Positions 34,535 to 46,479 of a stretch of 64,000 bases of DNA are shown here, piece by piece. Each line of letters starts with the position of its first letter. Positions within the stretch are counted from its first letter, which is position 1. The notes under the pieces are model-generated. The model saw only the letters and a program-made list of their open reading frames with translations. It was not told the DNA's origin and did no database searches. Both the position numbers and the translations under genes were made by a program. Source of the DNA: Chalara sp. BL73 (Eukaryota; Ascomycota; Leotiomycetes; Helotiales); the NCBI GenBank assembly GCA_918026815.1, contig CAKJVC010000051.1, positions 1-64,000 of the forward strand, read 5' to 3'.

Positions 34535-36355
34535 TCATGCTCGTCCATCCGCATCTAGTTGTATGGTGACTTCCCACCGTAGACCGCTTCCTTTGCCATA
34601 TTCTCCACCAAGGCGCTTCCGTATCAGGAGAGAAATTCGTTCGCGCAGCTTGCCCATTGTAACGTCCTCGGCCGCTCCGCCTCCAAAACCTCGAACTCGC
34701 AACTTCAGGTTCGCCATCGCGAGTCCATAATGCACCTGCCAGAACCGCGCTTCCTCTACCCCTGAAATAGCTGGCTCACTTACTATCTCCCGCATAACCT
34801 CCGTAACACCCTTGCCATTGTAGCTCATAAGCAACATCAGTCCTTGGGCCGTTGCAGAGCGTAGACCTAGGAAAAACATGGATCCAGCAATGGCAGCACA
34901 GAGCATACGATCCAGCCAGGTATACATCGTTATGCTTAGCAAAGGAAGAGCTAGCATGAGAAAAGAGCAAAATAGGGTTAAAAAGTGGGAAGGGTTAGAT
35001 AGGATAGAAGGTAGGAATGAGAGGTACTGAAAACGCATGGCGTTGCCAATCCGCGCATGATTCCCCATCCAATATGCAGATATGGCTGTCCCAACAATTG
35101 AGAGCAAAGCAGAGAGATCCACGGATCCAGGTGCTACACGCTCATGCGAATGTGGGTGATGAGGTTGATGCGAGCCAAGGGATTCGAGAAAATGCTTGAG
35201 ATTATGCGAGATGAGGTCGAAACCCATGAAAACAAGAAATATGGACATTGCGAAGCCTGCCAATACCTCAACACGCTGCAGCCCAAACGGATGCCGAATA
35301 GAGGAACGCTTCCAAACTTCGAAATTGTGGGATATGTCAACTGCCACGCAGAGAGAAGCGGAACCAGCATCAAAGAATATAAGGTGGGAAAGAGCTGTTA
35401 AAGCAGCTGAGCCATCGCCGGAGTGGTGGACTATGCCAGCAATGCTGAAGTGACAGATGCACCATATACTGCGCCAGATCTGCTCACTTGATAACGACTT
35501 CCATGTCTCTTTATAGGTAGGTATAGGGAGCGCCGCGGGAAGCGCAAGCGGTGGTCGCGGTGGAGGTTCGAGGAAGATTTGGTGCTGAGTAGACACACTA
35601 CTGTGTTTGTAGCGATGACCTCTTCTCTGTCCAATGTTCTGTTTATCTGTGTTAACGAAGGGAAATATATAGGGATAAGTATCTGTAGGGGGGGTAAGGT
35701 TTGCTAGAAATTGTCTGCAACTTTTCACTGCAAACTTGTCATCATTGTCCTTCTTCGAGGCATAGGATCTAGCAGTAGAATTGTTTCTGCGGAAAGCATT
35801 GCCTGATTGCTCTTTGAGAATCCGGGACAAGCAGTCATCCGTAGAATAACCATCATCATCTGAGTCCAGAAAATCAACAGAGGGAGGTGTTTGTGGCACA
35901 TCCCCGAAGATTGGAAACAAATTCATTGCTGCTAGACGGCCAGAAGGAGGAGTAGAAGGCAGTACATTGATTGAAGGAATACATTGAAAGTCTGCTCGAC
36001 ATACTGATTTTGCGACCACGGGAGTATCTTTAATGGTCTGGGTCTGAAAGTTGAAGGGGTTGCGCCCACCGGCTGGAGGAGGCCCGGAGCTCCCATCAGT
36101 TCTAAGTTCACCGACGGTGCTGGCAGGTGAAGGGAGTGCAGATTCCATAGCACCAAAGTGACTGCTTCCAGCGAATTGATCAGACCAAGGTGATAGAGCG
36201 TTGGGATCAAGAGTTCCTGGGTCGTAATGAATAGTGGAGCGCACGGTTCGAGAAACGCCATCCATTCCTAATCCTTCCTCCTCTTCATCTCCTGGTATGG
36301 GGGTTGGAGGCGTCGGAGTGCGAGGAGGGGCAGGGATTGGCAGGCTGGACGCCAT
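34535..36355 (-). CDS. ZRG17: Zrg17-like zinc transporter subunit (cation diffusion facilitator family)
   Basis: Single-exon, 606 residues. In yeasts Zrg17 pairs with Msc2 to move zinc into the ER/early secretory pathway. Residues 1-250 are a long cytosolic-looking Pro/Ser/Asp-rich leader. The membrane half has several hydrophobic segments: ICHFSIAGIVHHSGDGSA, LIFFDAGSASLCVAVDISHN, VEVLAGFAMSIFLVFMGFDL, LLSIVGTAISAYWMG, LTLFCSFLMLALPLLSITMY and MLCAAIAGSMFFLGLRSATA. A His-rich loop, HQPHHPHSH, sits between segments as in CDF proteins. The cytosolic C-terminal domain (FWQVHYGLAMANLKLRVRGF, then LRWEVTIQLD) follows. Metal-site residues of active CDF subunits look partly replaced, consistent with Zrg17 being a partner subunit; that point is inference. 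Head to head with the gene at 36939. Confidence 0.88.
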   Translation of the reverse strand: MASSLPIPAPPRTPTPPTPIPGDEEEEGLGMDGVSRTVRSTIHYDPGTLDPNALSPWSDQFAGSSHFGAMESALPSPASTVGELRTDGSSGPPPAGGRNPFNFQTQTIKDTPVVAKSVCRADFQCIPSINVLPSTPPSGRLAAMNLFPIFGDVPQTPPSVDFLDSDDDGYSTDDCLSRILKEQSGNAFRRNNSTARSYASKKDNDDKFAVKSCRQFLANLTPPTDTYPYIFPFVNTDKQNIGQRRGHRYKHSSVSTQHQIFLEPPPRPPLALPAALPIPTYKETWKSLSSEQIWRSIWCICHFSIAGIVHHSGDGSAALTALSHLIFFDAGSASLCVAVDISHNFEVWKRSSIRHPFGLQRVEVLAGFAMSIFLVFMGFDLISHNLKHFLESLGSHQPHHPHSHERVAPGSVDLSALLSIVGTAISAYWMGNHARIGNAMRFQYLSFLPSILSNPSHFLTLFCSFLMLALPLLSITMYTWLDRMLCAAIAGSMFFLGLRSATAQGLMLLMSYNGKGVTEVMREIVSEPAISGVEEARFWQVHYGLAMANLKLRVRGFGGGAAEDVTMGKLRERISLLIRKRLGGEYGKGSGLRWEVTIQLDADGRA

Positions 36356-36938
36356 TGTGTAGGCTTAGTTCAAATACGTCGCGCGAGCATTGAAATGTCC
36401 TCTCTTTAAGCTAGACGCCGCAATTGACACGTTGTTTTGGTCTGGTCTCCGCGAGCTGCAATGTAGCAGCAGAGTGGATGCAGTAGATTGATTACCGGGG
36501 GATGCCTATTTAGGGAAAGGTTACGACGGGAGCGGTTATTATCCAAAGTAATCTTAGACGCCCGAAGCGCAGAGACCCAGCAAAATAACCTTAATCAAAG
36601 GGCAGTTGAGAAATGAAAAAAAGAGCTCTACCTTATCATAATTTCTAATCCAGATCACATTCCTTTGCAGCACCTCTCATCTACAGGCTTTATTTAATTC
36701 TTGGAATAGACAGGGACCACTCCCCATTTCAACCTAAAACCCTATATATTCTGTGCCAAGCCATTTTTCACGTGCTAAAAACGTGTCACAAACTCACCTC
36801 AGATGTATCTATAACTTAACCCCTGTCCCGAGAATTTTGCTGATAGATCCTTAGACAGTTTCCGACACAAGAAGCCCTCCTTCTACGCGTCATTGGGGTT
36901 CATGTTTCTTGGCTTGAATATGGTCTACGCCCCCTAAA
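36356..36938. promoter_or_regulatory. Divergent promoter region
   Basis: About 580 bp between ZRG17 (-) and the membrane-protein gene (+). It contains CCAAT-type and CT-rich stretches but no certain element. No reading frame. Confidence 0.4.
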
Positions 36939-38027
36939 ATGGAGCATCCTGTTCCTATTCGTCCTGATGATCCTCATCAAACCAAAGACGCAGCCACAGA
37001 TCAGAATCCAGCAAGATCCGAAGATCTGCATCAAGGACACAAGAGAAACCTTTCTGGATCTCTTCTCTCTAAACTTTCTTTTCTCAGACCAAGCAATGAT
37101 GAGAATGCAACGCCTACGGAGAGAGGACCCTACAGCCCAGAATTCACCCCTGGCGATGACAGGACATCGTCAAAGAAGCCCGGAAGGGCCATGGCCGTGG
37201 TGCATCAGCAACAGAAGACCCGACGGAGGAAGGGCTCCCTGCGAAAAGCGGCGCTATTAGGAAGAGGCGCCCAGCGAGAAAAGAAAGAGAACAAAGCACC
37301 CTCCCTAGAAGCCGGGGCACATCTCGGATTCGGGCGAGACGGAGCCCTTGATACAAAAGCTGACAGCGAGCCAGCAGCGTTCGGGTTAGGCATCATAGAG
37401 CCCACGCCACGGCCTGCCATGGACGGGTATCCAGGGCGTGGCAATCCCCTCTTGTCGCCGATAAAAACGCTACCCATGGGCTTGGACGACCATATCGTTA
37501 CGTCACCTACCCAGGCCACAAGCCCAACTCTCACATACACATCCACCACCGATGAGGATGACGTCCTCAGCATACCGACCCATATCCCTGCTCTCAGAGG
37601 AGCGCCTCAGACATCATCGGGATCCGATACGTACTTCCCTATGTCCGCGGGCTCGCTCGCCCGACGACGCTCCGCCAAAACCGCCAAATCGCCGCTGTCC
37701 CTGGGAGGCCTGGCCGCCAGCCCGCTGCCCGTCCCGGACGCCGAGTGGGATTACTCGGAGACGGAATGGTGGGGCTGGGTGATCCTCATCATCACGTGGA
37801 TCGTCTTCGTAACGGGCATGGGCTCTTGCCTGGGGGTGTGGAGCTGGGCGTGGGACGTCGGGGAAACCCCTTACGCGCCGCCGGAGCTCGAAGACGACCC
37901 CACGTTACCGATCGTTGGATACTATCCGGCGCTGATCATCTTGACCGCCATCATGGCGTGGATATGGGTCGTCGTTGCCTGGGTGGGCATGAAATACTTC
38001 CGGCATGCAAAGATCAGTGGTGACTGA
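36939..38027 (+). CDS. Fungal two-TM membrane protein, uncharacterised
   Basis: Single exon, 362 residues from ATG 36939. The first 275 residues are hydrophilic and Ser/Pro/Lys-rich with a basic patch (QQQKTRRRKGSLRKAALLGR), probably cytosolic and disordered. The C-terminus has two clear membrane segments: EWWGWVILIITWIVFVTGMG (with CLGVWSWAW after it) and VGYYPALIILTAIMAWIWVV. A short acidic loop (ELEDDPTLP) separates them. The DNA is more GC-rich than its neighbours, mostly in the second half. I do not recognise a named family. A tail-anchored or hairpin membrane protein is the best description. Confidence 0.85.
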   Translation: MEHPVPIRPDDPHQTKDAATDQNPARSEDLHQGHKRNLSGSLLSKLSFLRPSNDENATPTERGPYSPEFTPGDDRTSSKKPGRAMAVVHQQQKTRRRKGSLRKAALLGRGAQREKKENKAPSLEAGAHLGFGRDGALDTKADSEPAAFGLGIIEPTPRPAMDGYPGRGNPLLSPIKTLPMGLDDHIVTSPTQATSPTLTYTSTTDEDDVLSIPTHIPALRGAPQTSSGSDTYFPMSAGSLARRRSAKTAKSPLSLGGLAASPLPVPDAEWDYSETEWWGWVILIITWIVFVTGMGSCLGVWSWAWDVGETPYAPPELEDDPTLPIVGYYPALIILTAIMAWIWVVVAWVGMKYFRHAKISGD

Positions 38028-38849
38028 AAGTGTATGTTCGTGCTATATCTAACACATGCGTTATATGAAGGGAAATTATACCCACCAATTAAGCTTGCTA
38101 TGAGCTCAAGATAAGGCCATCATCACATGTTCGTTTAGTCGTACACCAAACATGGCAAACAATCCGTGGAATTCATCTCGTGAAGTTGGATGGTTGTGCA
38201 GGCTTTGTGGAGCTGGGTTGGCGGTATATATGGGAAGAGAAGAGACCCAGACAGGAGCTCGTTCACTGCGATATTTGCATTAGGCCTATTTGTGAATTAA
38301 GGTCACATCAGGCTCCAGACTCATTTCCAAATCAGAGACCTTTTTTCCACCAAGGTTTTAGATCCATATACAATGTATTATGCTACATTCAAGGTCACAT
38401 CGTTGAGTAGAGACCCTCTGGGAGAAAACAACGTGTTGACCTTAGCTTCTAAAAGTCACCATTCGAATTGCAGATCGATCCATCCACGCCAAGGTAAAGC
38501 CCTGTATAATGTATTTCAAGATTTTAGACTCATTTAGGTGCCTCTCAAACTCAAAACTTACCGAGCATAAAGCTCGATCTTTCCTTTTCCCTGCCTTCTA
38601 CAGAATCCCCTCTAGTTCGCAATGCAGTGCGCAGGACCTTAATGACCAATGCCCCTCCGTGCTTCTCTAGCATCATCATCGCAACCGCATACCTCTATAT
38701 GGCTTCTAAAACAACGAGACAGCAACAAAGCCGGAATTGTGCCCGGCCGGGGATTACCTACATTACTAATCCTTCGACAAAGGTAACCTGTACATTGTAG
38801 AAGCCATAGCCCACCCAGCCATCGTTGCCCATAACAACCTATATGTGAT
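38028..38849. other. Convergent intergenic region
   Basis: Between the membrane-protein gene (+) and the NLR-like gene (-). Short frames only (38180-38410). A short direct repeat, AAGGTCACATC, occurs at 38299 and 38390. Nothing else seen. Confidence 0.5.
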
Positions 38850-41800
38850 TCATGACGGACGACGTCTCTTTAAAATCCGTCCATTCGGCCGTCCATGCTC
38901 TTCGGAATCAAGATCCATGACCTCCACTACTCTGTCCCTCTCATCGGTAAGGAAAGTCGTGTTTTGGAAGATATGCCGACCAATCTCAGGCTTCTTTTTC
39001 AATATTAAATTCAGAACAGAGTCTCCATTTGAGTCTCTGGCATAGAGATTAGCGCCAATATCAAGCCACTCCTGCACCCACAAACCCAGCTGCCCCGCTT
39101 TTCCGGAGAATAAATTGACCAGATGGTGAATTGCAGTCCCCCAATATCTCCCAAACCCTAGCATCTCATTGGGACTTGCGCCATGTTCCAAAAGACATCG
39201 AATGACCTCGCTTGTGTTGGTAGGGTTCATTCTCAGAGCTGGGACCCAGAGCAGATGCCCTCGAGGAATGCTGGAACTCAAACTGTGGTGGGTAAGTAAG
39301 AGCGAAACCATGTTCGCGGCTGCTGTGGGTCTTTTCCCTTTCGGCGTCGAAGTGACCGCAAATGGAATCATCAGCCGTGCATCATGCCCGTTGATGGAGC
39401 CATCTTCAATTTTATCTTGGATGTACATGATAAGATTAAATGCAACTGCAAGACAATTGAAGTTGCTGCCTCGAGGAAACCCGAATGTACCCCATTTGTA
39501 GGCATACTGTTGCAAGAACATGTCTGTCCAGTTATGATTCGTCTCACGCCAGAGGCTTTCATTAGGGTCGTGCCATGCTACAAGGTCATCGTCATGAAGT
39601 CGGTGACATGCATCCTTCCATAACCCGTTCAAGTCATCCATAATTTTCCTTAGAGACTTTGCAGCTCCTTCCTCCACAAACCATATTTGCCGTAAGATTA
39701 AGTATAGTACCTCGAAAGATTTCTCGCCTGTTATTGGTTTGTATAGCAATGAGTCGTACTTTAGTGTTTGAAACCAATAGAGTATTAATGCGATGTTGGG
39801 CTCCCTCAAGTGTTCCCGGGTTGTGCGGCCTTCCAATTCTTCAAGGAAGCCTTTCCGAGCCACGTAACTCTTAGCCGTTCCGTGTATAAATGACAAGCCC
39901 CTATACGAGATATTTTTATGATCTAGACACGGTTGGCGAGGATCATCGGGAACCAAGTCCAAAAGCCCCTTGCAACGACTTTGTAACCGTCTTCGCATGT
40001 CAGAACAAATTTGGTCCCTTTTGGAATTGCTTATATCAACGCAGGAAAGGACCCTATCCTTGCTTGGCCCTTCCTCTGGATGCGCGGCCAGGGTGAATTC
40101 GATAAGGGTGGGAATTCCTGGCCACAATAGAATCAACCGGAAGTAGTTACAAGTGTCATGCAGATACGAGTCCGGAATATCGTTGATCATTTTGGCGTAG
40201 AGCTCCTCAAGCGCTGATGGAAGGCCTGAGAGCTTGTCGAATAATTCTTGGCTGGTATCACCTTGCTCTATGCCAATTGACAACTCATCCACAACGATCT
40301 TTACCCAGGTAAAAATTCCAGAAGAACTCTTCACGATTTCCGAGATAACCTTTTGGCCAAGTTCGGTCTCCGGAAGGGGTTTATTCCATACAAGTCTTGC
40401 AGTCTCATCCAGCCTATCAAATGCGTAAGTTGATATGTCCTCGGTAGTCCATTTCTGCAGCTCGATGTTAGGATAACTTAGTAGCCGTAGCTGGATCAAG
40501 TTTAATGGACGAGAAGCTACACATGCTTTGAACGTTAATGGCTTGTTCTGAGTCGAGGACGTGATTTTGGCTAAGAACTCTAGGTCTTTGGATTTGATTT
40601 CCGAGCATTCATCCAGAGCATCAATGAATAAACAAATCGAACGCTCAACTCGGGATTGATCGACGAGAGCTTCCAGAGCAGTTTCTAATTCTTCTTGAGT
40701 CCATGTTCCGAGCTCAACTCGTCGCCAGTCCCTACCTTGAAGGACTGTCACCGAACGAGCCTTAACACCTTCGAATATGGGAAGTATAATGCAGCGGAGA
40801 TCCTCACATTGGAATAAAATCTGGTAGATGGCCGAACAGAGAAATCCTGTAAATGACCTCTCGTTTCGAGTACCCTGGTCGCTAAAATAGAATGAGGCAA
40901 CAATGGGAGGTTGAGTTCCTTCAACGTCCTGCATAACTTGTAAAGATTGACAGTTTTTGGCCAAATATTTCACAAGTGTTGATTTCCCAGATCCTGGCTT
41001 CCCATTAAGCCATAAAATGCCCAAATCACCTCTCAGCCAGTGTCTAAAACCAGGCCGATTCTTGCCTGGCGACCAAATCCACTCAAACGTATTGTGGTGA
41101 GCATCGGAAATTTTTGAGGCGCGGGGATTCGCAGCATGCTGGCGAAGGTTTGCTAAGAGATCTACAACAAATTAGAGCTAATTTGTGGTAAAATTTGAGG
41201 CTCTGTACCATTGGTGTCCTTTTCTAATACCGCCTCTACTATATGTCAAGTCAGCGGGAACTAACTGTCTTAATATAACAGAGCGTGAGACAGTTTATGG
41301 AATCTCAAGTCTAAGGACTAGGAATCTAAATATAAATCAATTCAGGCTGCTATTCTAACTACTCACAAGGCTCTAACGCAATATCACACAGTCTCTTCAA
41401 ATTTCGCTCTACAAGCTCATAATTATCGCGGTCCTCCTCGACGTTTGGATCAAAACGGCACATATCGGAATGAGATGCATTAATCTTGATCATTTTCTCT
41501 CTGTCACCAGGTAAGCCGATAGTAGCGGACTCTCTTGGAACTACCTAAAAATTGAATTAGTTTAAGAGGCGTTGAAAAGTTTACTGGCCCGCTCCACGAC
41601 CCTCTCATTATACAACAATACACCTACATTTCCTTTTCCCTCATAAAAGGAAACAATTGAGTACTGTCCAAGTTGGTGTCTCCAGTTTTCTTGCAATACA
41701 TCCGAAAAAAGAGAGCCTTTCTTAAGAGTTTCCATGATATCATTTGAGTGAATGCCGGGCAGAGCATGTACAATGGCCACACATGCCTTTGCAAAGCGAA

Positions 41801-42433
41801 TCTCGAGATCATCGCTTGGCCCTCCGTGAGGGGTACCAAAGAATACCAGACAGCGACTGTAACTTGAATTCAATAGTGTTCTGCAAGATATAGAGTTTGT
41901 TAGACCTACGTCGCTTCTTTCACTTTTCTGTATTCCGGATTTGCGTGGGCATTGACAAGAGCCTATCGGCCGAACGTGATTAATTTGCTTGGTTAGTGCA
42001 TGTTCCCTACGTACCTGTTTGATCAAGATGCCACCAAGACTATGCCCTATCAAGATGAGAGGGCGTTTAGGTTCCTGTTAGTTATTAGGTTTATTTCCTT
42101 CTGTAAGATGACAATACCATGGACCTGTTCTCTTTTCGCTGAAATCCATTCCAGGAGTAGATTTGCTTCTTGAATAAAGCGGTCTCTATTTTGACTAAAG
42201 GTGGGTCTAGAATCATACGAGTAAATAAATATCCGAGCATTTGGTTGTGCCACTGGGAAGGCATCCCTGAGCCAAAGATGGCCATTCTCCGTGTCGTCCG
42301 GCTTTTGCCATGTGTTAAACGCATGACGTTCCTTATTCAAAGGATTCAAGCCGTGTACTGCTACAATATCCACCGCCGGCTTTGTATTACCGTCATCCTG
42401 CTTAGAATGACCATTGGCAATTTCTCTAATAGG
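38850..42433 (-). CDS. NLR-like protein: alpha/beta-hydrolase, NACHT and ankyrin-like regions
   Basis: Architecture typical of fungal STAND/NLR proteins linked to non-self recognition and cell death. Coding exons that keep phase: 42125-42433, 42015-42074, 41910-41962, 41585-41880, 41367-41540, a 30-nt exon 41209-41238, and 38850-41161. N-terminal serine-hydrolase part: VDIVAVHGLNP, nucleophile elbow GHSLGG (exon 2), and VFFGTPHGG, as in SesB-type effectors. Then a linker ending FEWIWSPGKNRPGFRHWLRG. NACHT: Walker A GKPGSGKSTL (near 40977-41003) and Walker B ICLFIDALDEC (near 40610-40636). The C-terminal third has degenerate ankyrin-like repeats (VIRCLLEHGASPNEMLGFGR; WLDIGANLYARDSNGDS). The first exon found has no Met, so a short start exon upstream of 42433 is missing or damaged. 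The donor of exon 1 (GTCCAT) is weak. Confidence 0.88.
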
Positions 42434-43867
42434 CTATCCGTAAGTGTTAGCTTTTGAGTAGGCTATCCTCTGAAAATATAGAGATTAAGGTAAATTATCG
42501 TCGATTGGAAGTGCCATGACAAATCAAGGAAACGAGAAGTATGATAACGGGTCATTGTACACAACAAACAGTGTGACCTAGATCACAGCCTTGGCCCATA
42601 CGACGTACCATAATTGCTGGATTCCACGATTGTCGTTAAAAGAGACTGGCAGGTGATAGTAGTTGACAGCTAGTGATAGATATTGCAAGCAATCTCGCAG
42701 CCAAGTCCACCCTGACACAAGAAGACTGCAAGAACATTTGATTATCAAATTGTTTGTGGTTGCGGTGCAAATTTTGACAGCAGACACGAAGAGGCTGAAC
42801 GCCACATTTGCTGTTGCCTTGTTTGTGTTGCCGTTCTCATCAGCAGTTTGTAGTAACATATCACGTGGATAATTTGAATAGAACCTCTACCTTTTAAATT
42901 AATAGTATTTGCTTAATATATTTCTGATATTATGCTACGAATTTCATCAGAAAAATTTATTTCTGTTATGGATTCATGAAAGCTGTATTTGTGAAGTGAG
43001 ACTAACAAACTCCATTTCAGCCGTGATATAAAAATGTAAGCAATTACATAAGCTATTGACCCAAACTCTGAAATTAGCTATATTCTATAAAGAAATTGAA
43101 TCGCATATTGGGTGTTCCATTGATTCAAGTAAATTTTACAAGTATCGATACTGCGGGGGTGCCTCAGTCCTTACCCGCCAAAAGGATTGCCAGCCTTACC
43201 CCAATATCACATTCTGTACATGCACTACAATTCGCACTCAACCCTATCCGCATCTTCCACGGTTGTCAAATTCTCACTCCGTAAAGTATCCGTTTAACCC
43301 CTCCCTCTTTAAAATAGGACATCCTGCATATTAATATACTTCCCTGCTGATCTCCTTTAACGATCCTTATGCATCTCCTTACTTCCGTCCTAATTCTTTT
43401 TTATCTTCCTTGCTGATATGACGAATGGAATCGATATATGAAGGTAGGGATATTTTTATCGGACTTGTCGATATTGCAGTTTAGCTTATGGATAGGTCCA
43501 TTCTTAGTATTCCGGAGATCGAAATAAATAGGATAAATGATGCCGAGCACCACAGTTTATCAGAACAAATTTAAGTGTGCAGACAAATAAATGGGAGCTG
43601 GTATCTCGATTCATACCAAATAGATTCGGAAGTCTTCAAGTAATTGAACAGGAAGTAAACTATGCAAAGATTAAGTTAGTGTAGTATATAAGTATTTAAA
43701 GAGAATTAGTTAATTATATATATATATATTTCAGAACTCCGTATCATACATTAGTGTCTCATTAACATTGTGATCAGATTTTTCCGAGACAAGAACAAAA
43801 ATTGGGGAGAGATGTATTCCGGCCAAAGAATTCGTTTTTGAATACACGCTTTGATTGAATGATCGAC
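42434..43867. other. Upstream of the NLR-like gene; AT-rich, no gene
   Basis: It should contain the missing start exon and promoter of the NLR-like gene. Short frames only, for example 42578-42859. A TA microsatellite lies near 43715-43728. No terminal repeats found. Confidence 0.5.
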
Positions 43868-44842
43868 CTATTGGATATTGAGATCAAACGTTGGAGAGCT
43901 TGGAGTGACCTCAAGAATTGCTGGACCAGCAACGGTGTTATCATCGGTAACGGAACCGGTGTCGTCTGAGGTCAAGAAAACATAGCTCTGGCCCTCTATA
44001 TCCGCTGGAACGATGGCCGAGAGCAAGTCGCCGGAGGCGGTGACTGGGACGGAGACGGATATGAGACCGCTGACGAATGTGGCATAGACTGTGCCAGATG
44101 GTGGACTGGCGGGTCTCAGGTCCACCTGTGCGGCCTGAGCAGTTGGCAGTCCGGAGACGAGCGTGAGGGCGGGGAGGACCTTCAACGGGAGGGGTTCGTT
44201 CGTAGGTGGGCAAGAGACGATGAATTGGGAGGCAATAGAGAAAACCGGATTCAAGCCAAGCGGCGTGCCGTTTGGGTTGGCGAAGGGGATCTTTCCCGTG
44301 GCGTCACGAGCTTTGGATTGATGGAGGGCCTCGGTGACAAGGATAGAACCAGCGGCAGTGAGGTATGCCTTCTCTGTGATGGAAGGGGCGGCACCAAGGT
44401 ATGCGGAAACTCCAACGCCTTCGATGATCGATGCGAGCTTGATGAACTCGCCGGGCGAGGTCATGGGGAAGCTGTATGTGCAAGGGGCGACGGGTTCAGC
44501 GCCGGCAGCTTTCAGACCTGCGGTGAGGTAGACGACGTGGCTCTCCTCGTCGTGCGTAACATATTTGAGCTGCTCGTAGAGCTCTGCGGAGAAACCTTGT
44601 GCGGTGAAAGCCTCCAGGGTCCAGGTACTAAGAGCCTTCTTGTAGAACGCGTTCTCGAGATGTTCCAGCTGATATTGCGTTAGTGGTTACTAGGAGGAGA
44701 TCATGGTTGTACCCACAGTCAATGCATATTGGAGAATGACGGGATCGATGTTTGCTGCTTGCTTCTTGGATAACATGGCAGGGAGAGCGGAAGCTCCAAG
44801 GGCACTGGTCATAACCAGGGCGGCAGTGGCAGAGAAGCGCAT
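43868..44842 (-). CDS. Secreted ferritin-like protein, Rds1 family
   Basis: Fungal Rds1-type protein with a ferritin-like four-helix domain, associated in fission yeast with stress and nutrient responses. Exon 1 (44717-44842) starts MRFSATAALVMTSALGASAL, a signal peptide. It is followed by an intron (44669-44716) with a GTGGGT donor and CTAAC branch. Exon 2 (43868-44668) opens with the helix LEHLENAFYKKAL and has the DEESHVVYL motif; these Glu/His residues resemble the metal ligands of ferritin-like folds. Helices GEFIKLASIIEGVGVSAYLG and LVTEALHQSKAR follow. The C-terminal 110 residues are beta-rich and Ser/Thr/Pro-rich, ending FDLNIQ. Probably extracellular or cell-wall associated; the metal content is inference. 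Confidence 0.9.
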
Positions 44843-46479
44843 GATGACGGCTGAGCAGTATTTTTTAACTCTGCAATGGTGAAAAGGTAGGAAGGGGTAA
44901 CTTGAGTGCAGGGTATGTGTAGTGATGGAGATAAAATACTAGTTCGGGGAAGAAGACTGATTTATATTAAATGTGATGGCATCATGATGCTAAACCTGGA
45001 GGAAGGCACACATCCGGCGACAGTGCACTTGTCAAATCTGGAGAGCCTCCTGCTTGTTGCTGTGCGTTTCGGCTTCCAAAGATGCCGTACCTTACCTACT
45101 AGTATTTCAAATCAACAACATGGTTGTACATCATCATTGTTCAGCTTGCATCTCGGCGGAGGCTCCCAAGCACGGGTTATGGCGGAATATCAATCCAGTG
45201 ATGGCAGAAAGTCATGAAAGCCATCACCAAGTCTCTGGCTACTATAAGGCGTGCTGCTGTCGTTCCCGGTTCATCTTCAATCCGTTAACTAGTGCATAGC
45301 CGTAGTTGATTAGCTGGGAGAAACCGAAGGACGATCAGGCGCAAGCCGCCTAACCTAGGCCTAGTGCTGAGCCACCGTCTCCCTGGCGTGCCTCTTTTAG
45401 GATTGATCGCAGGTCAGTGAACGCGGGGTTATCTATTTCATCAGATTCTTTTCAGCCAGAATACCCTCGACCGGTGTTTTTGGCGTTTGACAGGGTGGCT
45501 GTGAAAAATCACTGCCGCTGGTGATGGGTGTCCCAAGCTCGACGGCTTAGACCACTCATTGCCTCATAGACAACTGCCAGCATAGTGCCATACGGGTAAA
45601 AGGAAAGTAGTCCTTTCATAGGTCCCCATTTTTGGAAGACAAGACACAAGTTGGAATAAAGGAAGCTAAATGGCGCTATTTAATAAGCTTATTTCATTCC
45701 CGCTCTTCGACCGCAGATCACTATTCATTCTTTCTCCACCTTGGCATCCGCGTGAGCTTCTCCTAAAAGAGGCTATCTACAACCCATCAAACGCCTTTCA
45801 TTCTTTCAATCGATGAAAGTTAGAACAAATAAACATGTTTAGATCTGTCATCGGTCTAGCTGAAGAAAAAGATGCCACTGCTGTGAGGAAGTGGCGTCCA
45901 AACAACCGTCCGTCAATGGCTTGGCGATTCGTCCATCTAGCTCCGGATGCTTCATGACCCGAAAAAGCTTGCGCCGAACGCCATCATTCAACCCACCATC
46001 ATTTCAGATTGAACGAACCATCTGAAAGATTATAGCGGGTCAGCGATAGGAGGAACTTATATTGAATAACATGGCATAGTTTGCCAAAAGAGGGAAAACG
46101 GACGATTCTAGCTTAAGGGTAGGATCACATGACATTGATCAAGCTGATCATGATTAGAGCAGTTTGCCCATGATTTGCAATCCGGCCTAAGCCTAGTCAA
46201 GTATAATATTAGACATGAGAGATAGGGGTAATGCTGCCAGCAGAAAGTATTAAAAAGGTCATATTGTTGCAACTTTCTTTGAGTTGGTGTTATCTGTTGC
46301 TCCATATATAGTAGGAATAAGTCTATCTTGGATCTCGATACATCGGTCAAGCAACATCTTGCATCGCAGACAAAACACGAGAAGTACAAATATTCCGTTG
46401 GTGGAGTTTTCCGATACAGCGCAAGAAAGGTTAATACCGCTCCTCGTAGCTATTGAACAGCCAATTCTCAAGAATCCCT
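44843..46479. other. Long intergenic region
   Basis: It holds the promoter of the Rds1-like gene at its left end and the tail of the APH relic at its right end. Frames at 44906-45299 (+) and 46108-46389 (-) lack any domain signal. No RNA gene or repeat seen. Confidence 0.5.
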
